Below are positions 33,173 through 41,414 of a DNA stretch of 64,000 nt, piece by piece. Each line of letters begins with the position of its first letter. The first letter of the stretch is position 1. A model generated the notes under the pieces. That model did no database searches, was not told the origin of the DNA, and saw nothing but the letters and a program-made list of their open reading frames with translations. Source of the stretch: Thalassotalea sediminis (GTDB lineage: Bacteria; Pseudomonadota; Gammaproteobacteria; Enterobacterales; Alteromonadaceae); assembly GCF_030295915.1 (NCBI RefSeq), contig NZ_AP027361.1, forward strand, positions 2,604,001-2,668,000. Reading direction: 5' to 3'. Both the position numbers and the translations under genes were made by a program.

Positions 33173-34471
33173 TTAATTGAGCGTTAACTTATCCATGTCT
33201 TGATAGCTAGTGTATGGACTGGTAATGACGCGTTCACCAACCACTAAGCCTTCTAACACTTCAATAAATTGATTGTTCTTTCGACCGAGTCGCACTTGAC
33301 GCTTAACCGCTGTACGACCATCTTCGGTAACAACAAAAACCCATCGGCCACCTGTATCTTGATAAAAAGCACCTGACGGTATCAGACGTGCTTTACTTTC
33401 ATCACCGAGCGTTAACTTCATCTGTACCGTTTGACCACGTCGAATATCTTTTGGCTGTTCATTAATGAAGGTAAAGTCAACTTCAAACTGACCATTCTGC
33501 ACTTGCGGATATATTTTGCTGATTTTAAGTTGATATCCTTGATACGTTGCTAATTGACCGAGATCTACCCGTGCTAAGTAAAACTCATCAATAAAGGCGG
33601 TAAGCTTAAAGTTATTTGGTGTATCAATTTGACCTAAGCGCTCTCCTCTGCCAATACTTTGCCCTACTTCGACATTAAAACCCGACAACTTACCGTCTAC
33701 AGGTGCTCTAACATTCATGTTTTCAAGGTTTTGTCGTGAAATGGCTAAGTTACTTTCTAACCGCGTTGAGGTGTCTTTTAAAAAACTAAGCTGTGCTTCT
33801 TGCATTCTCGTATCAGATGCTTGGCTTTCTAACGATAAAGACAAGCGACTTTTATACCAGGCCAGTGTATCTTGGGTATCGTCGAATTTAGATTGAGAAA
33901 TAGCGCCTGTCGCAACAAGCTCTTGCTCGCGAATAAGTTGACGGGTAAGCAATTTGATTTGATATTCAATATCGACAATATTGCTTTTATGACGTAAACG
34001 GTTTTGTTCCAAATTCAGTTCAATTGAACGCATATTATTAAGTTGTTCAGCAACTCTTGCTTCATTACTTAACACGTTTAACTGTAAAGAAGCATTTGAT
34101 AACTCGACGATAAGGTCTCCAGCATTTAACATCACACCATCTTCCACGAGTATACGTTCAACTCTTCCACCTTCAATTGCATCCAAAAATACCGTTTTTG
34201 CTGGTGCCACGCGCCCTCTTACGGGTATAAAATCCTCAAATATTCCTTCTGTTACAGATGAAATTACCACTCGATTAGCATTGACAGATAAAGCGTTACC
34301 GGTGAATTTTTCACGCACCGCGAAAACAATCAACGCGAGTACTGTTATCGCAATGCTGACAATGACAACTTTGGATAATAATGTTGAAGAACGTTCAATT
34401 TTTCTATCCATTCCAGCCCCTGTAACGGGTGATAGTGGTGTTTTTTCTTTAAGCTTTTCAGCGTTAGTCAT
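33173..34471 (-). CDS. Periplasmic adaptor (HlyD/MacA type) of the exporter
   Basis: 432 residues. One membrane segment (about 34-52, KVVIVSIAITVLALIVFAV), then lipoyl-like half motifs, a long coiled-coil hairpin (about 120-270) with RVAEQLNNMRSIELNLEQN, the second lipoyl half VRAPVDGKLSGF, and a beta-barrel domain with FYQDTGGRWVFVVTEDG. It links the ABC permease to an outer-membrane channel, not found in the window. First gene of the exporter unit; its upstream region has a sigma-54-like promoter and paired operator repeats. Confidence 0.9.
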   Translation of the reverse strand: MTNAEKLKEKTPLSPVTGAGMDRKIERSSTLLSKVVIVSIAITVLALIVFAVREKFTGNALSVNANRVVISSVTEGIFEDFIPVRGRVAPAKTVFLDAIEGGRVERILVEDGVMLNAGDLIVELSNASLQLNVLSNEARVAEQLNNMRSIELNLEQNRLRHKSNIVDIEYQIKLLTRQLIREQELVATGAISQSKFDDTQDTLAWYKSRLSLSLESQASDTRMQEAQLSFLKDTSTRLESNLAISRQNLENMNVRAPVDGKLSGFNVEVGQSIGRGERLGQIDTPNNFKLTAFIDEFYLARVDLGQLATYQGYQLKISKIYPQVQNGQFEVDFTFINEQPKDIRRGQTVQMKLTLGDESKARLIPSGAFYQDTGGRWVFVVTEDGRTAVKRQVRLGRKNNQFIEVLEGLVVGERVITSPYTSYQDMDKLTLN

Positions 34472-34513
34472 ATCGATTCATATTAATGCTTTTGTTGATA
34501 ATGCCTAATGCAA

Positions 34514-34530
34514 TACAACTTTCATTCCAG
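34514..34530 (-). promoter_or_regulatory. Sigma-54-like promoter of the exporter unit
   Basis: On the minus strand, CTGGAATGAAAGTTGTA has GG and GT separated by 10 bases, against the consensus TGGCAC-N5-TTGC (GG-N10-GC); the -12 C is T. It lies 43 bases upstream of the adaptor start, with the repeat pair about 57 bases further upstream. Confidence 0.45.
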
Positions 34531-34586
34531 TTTGTAACCTACTGTATTAATAGGAATTATTTTTTTATCTTACTTTTAACATGAAA

Positions 34587-34624
34587 AAAACTGTACGTTT
34601 ATGAACACTAGGTGTACGTTAATG
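34587..34624. promoter_or_regulatory. Paired 16-bp operator repeats between exporter and two-component genes
   Basis: TGTACGTTTATGAACA and TGTACGTTAATGAACA are direct repeats offset by 21 bp, two helical turns. Each is itself an imperfect palindrome (TGTnC...GnACA). Two copies on one face of the helix upstream of a sigma-54-like promoter is the layout of an NtrC-class enhancer; the adjacent regulator at 34648 is the probable ligand. Confidence 0.55.
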
Positions 34625-34647
34625 AACAGTTACCAAGAGAGAATGTA

Positions 34648-36045
34648 ATGAAACAACAAGCAAATATATTGATAGTCGATGATGATCAAGACATTTTGGT
34701 GGCAGGAAAACTCTTACTGAAGCGAAAATTTAGTGACATTAGTATTTGTAATCAACCAGAACAATTACCTACTAAGCTTCAGCAAACCAGTTTTGATGTC
34801 ATATTACTCGATATGAATTTTGGCCCAGGTGAAAGCTCGGGCGAACAAGGATTATATTGGCTAAATCAAATTTTAACACTATCACCAAGCACAATTGTTA
34901 TTATGATAACTGCACACGGTAGCGTTGATATTGCTGTAGAAGCCATTAAACGTGGTGCAACTGATTTTATTGCCAAACCTTGGCAGAATGAAAAAGTGAT
35001 ATCTACTGTCACAACAGCACTTGAACTGAAACGTTCTCGAGAAGAAACAAAACACTTAAAAGCTGCCAACGAGGCGCTAAAAAAACAAAACAGTGCTCAT
35101 GTGCCAATGATAATTGGGCAATCTAGCGCCATGACGCGTATATTCAACATGATTGAGCGTGCTGCTCCCACTGACGCAAATGTACTTATTCTCGGAGAAA
35201 ATGGCACAGGTAAAGAGCTTGTTGCCCATGAAATTCATAGACAGAGCAAAAGAGCTGAACACGTATTTCTCTCCATCGATTTGGGCGCACTAAGTGAAAC
35301 CTTGTTTGAAAGTGAACTATTTGGTCATAAAAAAGGCGCATTTACAGGGGCGCAGCAAGACCGAATAGGCATGTTAAAAGCCGCAGATGGCGGTACACTT
35401 TTTTTAGATGAGATAGGCAACTTACCGCTGCATTTACAAGCAAAATTACTGACCGTTCTTGAGCAGCGTAAAGTAACGCCTGTTGGTAGCAATACAGCAG
35501 AATCCTTTGACGTAAGAATTATTGCTGCGACAAACCTCGATCCAGTGCAATTACAAGATGAGCAATCCTTTCGACAAGATTTACTCTTTCGATTAAATAC
35601 GGTTGAAATTACACTCCCCCCACTAAGAGAAAGAGGCTCAGATATTTTAGCAATAGCGGAGCACTACTTAACGCTTTATGAAAAGAAGTATCAAAAAGCA
35701 TCATTGACCTTCGATGAGCAAGCCAAAGAAGCGATGTTAAAGGCAGTATGGCCTGGCAATGTAAGGGCGTTAAGACACGCCATCGAGCGCGCAGTTATTA
35801 TGTGCGACACATCGAGCATAACATCTACTAATCTGCAACTCACTGTTGAGCAGCCACTATCAACGAACAATCAAGTAATTACTGACACAGACACAGACAC
35901 AGACATTCAAACACTTGATGCGATTGAAAAACAAGCAATTTCTAAGGCATTAAAGCGACACAAATATAACATTAGTCACAGCGCAAAAGCATTAGGGCTA
36001 ACGCGTGCAGCACTATACCGTAGGATGGAAAAGCATGGGCTTTAA
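34648..36045 (+). CDS. Sigma-54-dependent response regulator, NtrC class
   Basis: 465 residues. Receiver with phosphoacceptor Asp55 (VILLDMNFGP), AAA+ domain with Walker A GENGTGKE near 185, GAFTGA (230-235) for sigma-54 contact, and a Fis-type HTH (KRHKYNISHSAKALGLTRAALYRRM) at the C-terminus. A short Asp-Thr repeat sits in the linker. It should activate sigma-54 promoters, most likely the divergent exporter unit. Start at ATG 34648 (GAGAGAATGTA upstream), not the earlier in-frame ATG at 34612, which lies inside the operator repeats. The histidine kinase gene follows with an 11-base overlap. Confidence 0.95.
   Translation: MKQQANILIVDDDQDILVAGKLLLKRKFSDISICNQPEQLPTKLQQTSFDVILLDMNFGPGESSGEQGLYWLNQILTLSPSTIVIMITAHGSVDIAVEAIKRGATDFIAKPWQNEKVISTVTTALELKRSREETKHLKAANEALKKQNSAHVPMIIGQSSAMTRIFNMIERAAPTDANVLILGENGTGKELVAHEIHRQSKRAEHVFLSIDLGALSETLFESELFGHKKGAFTGAQQDRIGMLKAADGGTLFLDEIGNLPLHLQAKLLTVLEQRKVTPVGSNTAESFDVRIIAATNLDPVQLQDEQSFRQDLLFRLNTVEITLPPLRERGSDILAIAEHYLTLYEKKYQKASLTFDEQAKEAMLKAVWPGNVRALRHAIERAVIMCDTSSITSTNLQLTVEQPLSTNNQVITDTDTDTDIQTLDAIEKQAISKALKRHKYNISHSAKALGLTRAALYRRMEKHGL
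35884..35905. repeat. GACACA hexamer repeat in the regulator linker
   Basis: Three GACACA units and a partial fourth code Thr-Asp repeats between the AAA+ and DNA-binding domains. Gain or loss of a unit keeps the reading frame. Confidence 0.8.
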
Positions 36046-37390
36046 GAAGTTTTCACTACGCATTGTTTTACGCACGGTACTCGCCATGGTCACGCTTGGA
36101 GCGCTATCACTTTCTTTAAGTAATGAAGGCTATCACGCAACAAGTATTCTGTTGTTAATGATCGTTATTATTCAGCTCACCGAGCTTTTACGTTTTGTCA
36201 ATAAAACGAACGAAGAACTCGTGCGATTTTTTGAAGCTGCGCGCCATGCTGACTATTCACAGCGCTTTGATTTACAAACCTTAGGAACGGGATTTGACGA
36301 ACTTCGGCAATCTTTCGGTGACATTCTTAATCAACTTCAATCGAGCAGACAAGCGCAAGAAACTACATTAAAACATATTAAAGCGATCGTTGAACATGTA
36401 CCTGTTCCTCTTATGAGTATTCAGAGTAACGACAGTATTACCTTGTGGAATAACAGTGCGCGACGACTATTTGGTGCTAATCAAGTAACCAAACTTTCCG
36501 ATTTAACAGTGTTCAGTAATGTTTTTCCTCAGCAAATAATGGCGATGTCCGCAGGTAGTAGATCATTAGTTGAAATTAAAATTGACGGCATACACCATAA
36601 ACTTAGTGTATCTGCTACTGAGTTGGTTATTCATGGCGACAAAGAGTTATTAATCAGCTTACTTGATATTCAATCAGAACTTAATACCGCACAGTTAGAC
36701 GCATGGCAAGACCTTGTCAGGGTGTTAACCCATGAAATAATGAACAGCATTACTCCAGTTGCATCGTTAGCACAAACCGCCGCTGAGCTTGTTGATGATT
36801 TAGCAAATCAACAACCTTTAGATCAATCCTTACAGGAAACAATCACCGACATTGCAGATGCTGTCCACACTGTCGCAAGACGCAGTGACAGTCTAACCAA
36901 CTTTGTATCGAGTTATCGTCGGCTAACCCGTTTACCCAAGCCTAAGCGAACAAAAGTAGCACTTTCACCATTATTTAACGATTTAGCGCAGCTACATCAG
37001 CAACAATGGCAAAAGCGTAACATTACATTCAATATCAATACTTCACCACAAAGTTTAACCGTTTATGCCGATCGCGATATGCTAATGCAAGTAATGGAAA
37101 ATTTACTCTTAAATGCGCAACATGCACTTGCCAATAAAGAAGATAATAAAGTAATTAATGTCTCTTCATATCTGAATACTCGCGGTCATGTTGTTATCGA
37201 GATAACTGATAATGGGTGCGGTATTGATGAACAAATTGCAGAAAAGATTTTTGTACCATTCTTTACAACAAAAAGGGAAGGTTCAGGCGTTGGTTTGGCA
37301 TTAAGCAGACAAGTGATGTTGGCGCATAATGGCCATATTTATTTGAAAAGTGAGCAAGGTAAAGGAACAACATTTACGCTCACTTTTTAG
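36035..37390 (+). CDS. Membrane sensor histidine kinase, NtrB/ZraS type
   Basis: 451 residues. Two close membrane segments near the N-terminus (about 5-55) with almost no periplasmic loop, a HAMP-like stretch, a PAS domain (about 120-200, ALVEHVPVPLMSIQSNDSITLW-type), H-box with His233 (VLTHEIMNSITP), and an ATPase domain ending in DNGCGIDEQ, FFTTKREGSGVGLALSRQV. It should phosphorylate the NtrC-class regulator, with which it overlaps by 11 bases. The lack of a sensor loop suggests it senses within the membrane or cytoplasm. Start at ATG 36035 with AGGA upstream. Confidence 0.93.
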   Translation: MGFKKFSLRIVLRTVLAMVTLGALSLSLSNEGYHATSILLLMIVIIQLTELLRFVNKTNEELVRFFEAARHADYSQRFDLQTLGTGFDELRQSFGDILNQLQSSRQAQETTLKHIKAIVEHVPVPLMSIQSNDSITLWNNSARRLFGANQVTKLSDLTVFSNVFPQQIMAMSAGSRSLVEIKIDGIHHKLSVSATELVIHGDKELLISLLDIQSELNTAQLDAWQDLVRVLTHEIMNSITPVASLAQTAAELVDDLANQQPLDQSLQETITDIADAVHTVARRSDSLTNFVSSYRRLTRLPKPKRTKVALSPLFNDLAQLHQQQWQKRNITFNINTSPQSLTVYADRDMLMQVMENLLLNAQHALANKEDNKVINVSSYLNTRGHVVIEITDNGCGIDEQIAEKIFVPFFTTKREGSGVGLALSRQVMLAHNGHIYLKSEQGKGTTFTLTF

Positions 37391-37435
37391 TAAGAACATA
37401 GTAAATAGCGATTGTGTCAGCCGAAATGATGTCTA

Positions 37436-37726
37436 TTAAATACTCAACTTGATTGCTGATTTAACGTTTGCTTTTCGTCTATCCTCGCTTAAGCGAGAAT
37501 CTAACCAACGACCTCTATTTTTTTGTTGCAAGCGACGATCTTTACCTGAACGTCGTTCAACAAAATAAGCTTTCTTTGGTGTTTTCTTTTCTTGCTTTTG
37601 CTCAGTGTTATCTTTACCTTCTTCCTGAGACGACTGTTTCTCCTGCTGATCAGGTTGGCGGTCTTTCGCCGTAGTTTCCGACTTTACAAGATAAGATGGC
37701 GGTAAAATGTCTGCCAAAACGTCCAT
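37436..37726 (-). CDS. Hypothetical protein with RRxGxDRR repeats
   Basis: 96 residues, hydrophilic and charged. N-terminal MDVLADILPPSYLV, a Gln/Glu/Lys-rich disordered middle, and a C-terminal segment VERRSGKDRRLQQKNRGRWLDSR then EDRRK. The paired Arg motif resembles short conserved tails of unknown use in Alteromonadales proteins; basic residues could contact nucleic acid. Start at ATG 37726 with GGGTATG upstream; the longer reading begins with TTG. No family recognised. Confidence 0.6.
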   Translation of the reverse strand: MDVLADILPPSYLVKSETTAKDRQPDQQEKQSSQEEGKDNTEQKQEKKTPKKAYFVERRSGKDRRLQQKNRGRWLDSRLSEDRRKANVKSAIKLSI

Positions 37727-37862
37727 TTTTTCATACCCAGTATTTTTATTAAAAACCAATCACTTGGTTATAATATCGGCAACAACGTTCAAATCTTTAG
37801 CGAATTTTTTACATTTTTTTGACTTTTTCACAAATTACGCTATTAGTAAAAAAATCAAACCG

Positions 37863-38552
37863 TTATTTAAAGCTATTTACTTCTTCTTCGGTTAAGTATC
37901 GCCAGTCACCTTCAGGTAATTGTTCAAGTAATAACGAGCCAATTTGCTCTCTATGCAGGCCCATTACCTTATTTCCCACTGCAGCAAACATGCGCTTAAC
38001 TTGATGATATTTTCCTTCTGTAATAGTTAACAAAGCTTCCTTATCACTAACAATATTGAGTGTTGCTGGCCTTGTTAAGCCTTTCTCGCCTTGCAATTGT
38101 ACACCTTGTGCAAATTTTTCAATCGTGTCTGGTTGAATAACATCTCTTGACCAAACTCGATAGGTTTTTGCACAGTCTTTTTTCGGCGAAATAATATTAT
38201 GTGACCAACGTCCGTCGTCCGTAACAATAACCAAACCAGTAGTATCAGCATCAAGTCGACCGGCAATATGCATATCAAAAGCTTTATCTACATCTAAGTA
38301 GTGCAAAACAGATGGGTATAGCTCATCAACATTCGAACAAATCGTATTTGCAGGTTTATGCAGCATTATATATCGAGATTTCCTTGCCGTTAATTGACGA
38401 CCATCTACACGAATATCATTATTTTCATGTACTTGTGTAGCAGGGTTTGTTATTACATCGCCATTAACGGTAACTTCACCTTTCTTTAATAGTTTTTTAG
38501 CTTCTGTGCGCGTTAATTCGGTACTCTTACAGATAAACTTGTCTAAACGCAT
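37863..38552 (-). CDS. rsuA: 16S rRNA pseudouridine(516) synthase RsuA
   Basis: 229 residues. N-terminal S4 domain (MRLDKFICKSTELTRTEAKKLL), then the synthase core with catalytic Asp101 in GRLDADTTGL, and YHQVKRMFAAVGNKV in the C-terminal part. RsuA makes pseudouridine 516 in 16S rRNA. It is shorter than the RluB/RluF relatives and lacks extra tails, favouring RsuA. Divergent from the LysE-type exporter gene. Single gene. Confidence 0.92.
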   Translation of the reverse strand: MRLDKFICKSTELTRTEAKKLLKKGEVTVNGDVITNPATQVHENNDIRVDGRQLTARKSRYIMLHKPANTICSNVDELYPSVLHYLDVDKAFDMHIAGRLDADTTGLVIVTDDGRWSHNIISPKKDCAKTYRVWSRDVIQPDTIEKFAQGVQLQGEKGLTRPATLNIVSDKEALLTITEGKYHQVKRMFAAVGNKVMGLHREQIGSLLLEQLPEGDWRYLTEEEVNSFK

Positions 38553-38666
38553 GGTATTGTTAACTTCTTCATGAATAATGCCTACAGTTAGCTAAATATT
38601 GCAAAACTGCATAGTTTACGTGATGATAATGCTGACAATTGTAATCTTTCTAGCGGGATCCAACAA

Positions 38667-39323
38667 ATGGATTTACTTTCAGGCCTTATCATTATAACGT
38701 CAGTTCACTTATTAGCGGCAGCTTCTCCTGGTCCAGATTTCGTTCTCGTTTCACAACAAACACTTAAGTACGGCAAAAAAGCGGGATTACTGTGCTCACT
38801 AGGTATCGCTTTAGGGTTATCAATACACATTATTTATTCTGCATTGGGGCTAGCGGCGGTTATTGCGAGCTCAGAAACCTTACTTTGGATGATTAAAGTG
38901 CTAGGTGCAGGTTATTTATTTTATTTAGGTTTTCAAGGGTTGCGTGCTAAACCATCATCAACACAAACACCTAATAACCATGACATAAACACTCAATTAG
39001 TGACAAATACAACCACACAAGTATCTGCATTAAGCACAATAGTTAAAGGCTTTTTATGTAACGCATTAAATCCAAAAGCACCTATTTACTTTGTTGCACT
39101 TTTTACCGTTGTATTGTCTCCAAGTCTTCCTAGTACACACTTACTTATTTATGGTGTTTGGCTCATGGTTATACAACTAGCATGGTTTTGTACAGTAACA
39201 TTATTGCTTTCACAACCGCGCATTAGTAACAGCTTCCAAAGGCTAGGACATTGGATAGATAGAATAATGGGAGGCGCTATGATATTACTTAGCTTAAAAG
39301 TGCTGACTTCAAAAATAAACTAA
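38667..39323 (+). CDS. LysE/RhtB-family amino-acid exporter
   Basis: 218 residues with about six membrane segments. The family start ITSVHLLAAASPGPDFVLVSQQ with the PGP motif is clear, and FLCNALNPKAPIYFVALFT matches the second conserved block. It exports small amino acids or derivatives; the substrate cannot be told. The Mpo1-like gene follows after 17 bases and may be co-transcribed. Confidence 0.93.
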   Translation: MDLLSGLIIITSVHLLAAASPGPDFVLVSQQTLKYGKKAGLLCSLGIALGLSIHIIYSALGLAAVIASSETLLWMIKVLGAGYLFYLGFQGLRAKPSSTQTPNNHDINTQLVTNTTTQVSALSTIVKGFLCNALNPKAPIYFVALFTVVLSPSLPSTHLLIYGVWLMVIQLAWFCTVTLLLSQPRISNSFQRLGHWIDRIMGGAMILLSLKVLTSKIN

Positions 39324-39340
39324 GTATATACGAGGTAAAT

Positions 39341-39652
39341 ATGGCTGAAAAAACTTATCAATCATTTAAAGCATTTTATCCGTTTTACTTAAGCCAACAT
39401 TCGAACCTAGTTTGCAGACGTTTACATTTTATTGGCTCAATAATCGTAATCGTGTTATTAGCTTACATATTCATAAGTCAACATTGGCGTTATCTATACT
39501 TACTACCAATCGCTGGTTACGGCTTCGCTTGGGTAGGTCACTTTTTTTACGAAAAAAACAAACCTGCCACCTTTAGTTACCCGCTCTATAGCTTATTAGG
39601 TGACTGGGTTATGTTTAAGGATATTTTATTAGGCAAAGTAAAATGCTGGTAG
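39341..39652 (+). CDS. DUF962/Mpo1-like membrane protein
   Basis: 103 residues with membrane segments near 30-47 and 50-70 and the family His residues (HSNLVCRRLHFIG, VGHFFYEKNKPATF). Yeast Mpo1, an iron-dependent dioxygenase for alpha-oxidation of 2-hydroxy fatty acids, carries the same His pattern; bacterial homologues are mostly uncharacterised. RBS AGGTAA precedes the ATG. A bidirectional hairpin follows. Confidence 0.9.
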   Translation: MAEKTYQSFKAFYPFYLSQHSNLVCRRLHFIGSIIVIVLLAYIFISQHWRYLYLLPIAGYGFAWVGHFFYEKNKPATFSYPLYSLLGDWVMFKDILLGKVKCW

Positions 39653-39658
39653 GAAATT

Positions 39659-39691
39659 AAAGGCTTACATTTAATAAGTACATAAGCCTTT
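39659..39691. terminator. Bidirectional terminator
   Basis: AAAGGCTTA (39659-39667) and TAAGCCTTT (39683-39691), between the Mpo1-like and ion channel genes, which converge. Confidence 0.75.
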
Positions 39692-39730
39692 ATTTACAAT
39701 AATTCACATCATTGTATGACATCGTTAATG

Positions 39731-40570
39731 TTATTGCCGCCTTTCAACTTGATTATTTAAAAGCATTGCTTTAATTTCAGTTAATTCAGCTTGCAATGAT
39801 TCAATTTGTGCACGACTTGCAGGTTCTCCTCCTTCCGCCGTTTCGCCATGTTGCTGCGCTCTATGCTGCTCATGTTCTTCATTCATCACATCAAGTATTG
39901 TTCCTACCATCATATTGAGAAAAATAAAGGCGGTAAGAAAAATAAAGGATAAATAGAATATCCAGCTTAGTGGGTAAACCGCCATCGTTTCATACATAAC
40001 ATCGGTCCAATCTTCAAAAGTAGCAACACGGAATAATGTCAGCATTGATATTGAAACATCGCCCCATAATTCCTCATTAATTTGATGAAAAATGATACTT
40101 CCAATGGCGGCATAGATATAAAAAATAACAAACATCAGTAATGCAATGTAGCCCATGCGTGGAATAGCTTTGATCAATGCATTGATCAACAACCTTAACT
40201 CCGGCACCATAGAAACTAATCTTAGTACTCTAAAAACACGTAATAACCGCGCAAGTAAAACCCCTGAGCCACCATCTGGCACTAAACTACCGATCACGAT
40301 GATAGTATCAAAGATATTCCAACCGCTCTTAAAAAATGCTTTCTTGTTTGCTGTCGCTAGAAATCGAATAATTATTTCAATCAGAAAAAAGAGCGTTACT
40401 GCGTTGTCTGCGATAGATAAAGCCTGAATAACGGGGTCAGGTAAATCATGTGTTTTTGCCCCAATGAGTAATGCTGACAGAATAATAACCGCGATTACTG
40501 TCCACTGGAAAATTGGACTTGAATCGACTTGTTTCAAACGTTCTTTTAATGAAATTACTATCGTACTCAT
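39731..40570 (-). CDS. Voltage-gated ion channel, NaChBac-type with atypical filter
   Basis: 279 residues, six membrane segments of one channel repeat. The voltage sensor S4 has four Arg spaced by three: 108, 111, 114, 117 (ARLLRVFRVLR). The pore helix ends in the selectivity sequence TFEDWTD (184-190), where NaChBac has TLESWAS. The two extra acidic residues (Asp187, Asp190) lie where the engineered calcium-selective channel CavAb has TLDDWSD, so calcium permeation is a reasonable guess. A C-terminal coiled coil (about 252-272) should tetramerise it. It lies 1 base after the MBL hydrolase gene upstream, so the two are one message. Confidence 0.9.
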   Translation of the reverse strand: MSTIVISLKERLKQVDSSPIFQWTVIAVIILSALLIGAKTHDLPDPVIQALSIADNAVTLFFLIEIIIRFLATANKKAFFKSGWNIFDTIIVIGSLVPDGGSGVLLARLLRVFRVLRLVSMVPELRLLINALIKAIPRMGYIALLMFVIFYIYAAIGSIIFHQINEELWGDVSISMLTLFRVATFEDWTDVMYETMAVYPLSWIFYLSFIFLTAFIFLNMMVGTILDVMNEEHEQHRAQQHGETAEGGEPASRAQIESLQAELTEIKAMLLNNQVERRQ

Positions 40571-40571
40571 G

Positions 40572-41216
40572 TCAATTCACTCTATCACCAACGAAAGGGT
40601 TACTTTTTCGCTCTTCGCCGAAAGTGCTCATTGGGCCATGTCCTGGAATAAACCGAATATCATCGCCGAGTGGAAATAGATTATTGCGAATAGAGCTAAT
40701 TAACGTTGCATGGTCGCCACGCGGAAAGTCGGTACGACCGATAGAGCCTTTAAACAATACATCACCGACTTGTGCAAGTTTTGATTCGCGATGGAAAAAC
40801 ACAACATGCCCAGGTGTATGCCCAGGACAAAAGTAGACTTCTAAGGTAATATTACCAAAACTAACAGTATCTCCTTGCTGCAACCACCTGGTTGGCTCAA
40901 AGAACTCCGCCTGATCAAAACCAAACCTCGTTCGTTGCTCGGGGATCAAGTCAATCCAAAACTTATCTTCTTTATGTGGCCCTTCAATATCTACCCCATA
41001 ATACTCGGATATCGCTTTAGTCGCTCCTGCATGATCAATATGCGCGTGTGTTAACAACACTTTCTCTAATGTTACATCATGCTGCTTAATCGCAGCATTT
41101 ATGAGTTCTATATCGCCACCGGGGTCAATAATAGCGGCTCTCTTGGTTTCATCGCACCAAAATAAAGTACAATTTTGCTGAAAAGGTGTTACTGGAATAA
41201 TTTGGTACTGCAACAT
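40572..41216 (-). CDS. MBL-fold hydrolase, glyoxalase II-like YcbL
   Basis: 214 residues of the metallo-beta-lactamase fold. HAHIDHAG carries the two-metal motif; GHTPGHVVF and PGHGPMST supply further ligands. The start MLQYQIIPVTPFQQNCTLFW fits YcbL-like proteins, which hydrolyse S-lactoylglutathione poorly; its true substrate is uncertain. Start at ATG 41216 with GAGAG upstream, not the TTG eight codons earlier. The ion channel gene follows immediately. Confidence 0.9.
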   Translation of the reverse strand: MLQYQIIPVTPFQQNCTLFWCDETKRAAIIDPGGDIELINAAIKQHDVTLEKVLLTHAHIDHAGATKAISEYYGVDIEGPHKEDKFWIDLIPEQRTRFGFDQAEFFEPTRWLQQGDTVSFGNITLEVYFCPGHTPGHVVFFHRESKLAQVGDVLFKGSIGRTDFPRGDHATLISSIRNNLFPLGDDIRFIPGHGPMSTFGEERKSNPFVGDRVN

Positions 41217-41414
41217 AATCGCTCTCAAGGTTCTAAACAATTCACTATTTTCTCTGCTCCTTTATGTGGGTGCAAATAATTTTTAATTCAATGCTTCATT
41301 GAATAAATATTCGACAACTTAACCAATAATTTTAATAAAATGTTAAAATTACTTTCCTAATTCAGACGAACTCGGTAAGCTCGGCTGAAATAACAACAAT
41401 AACGCAATTGATTT

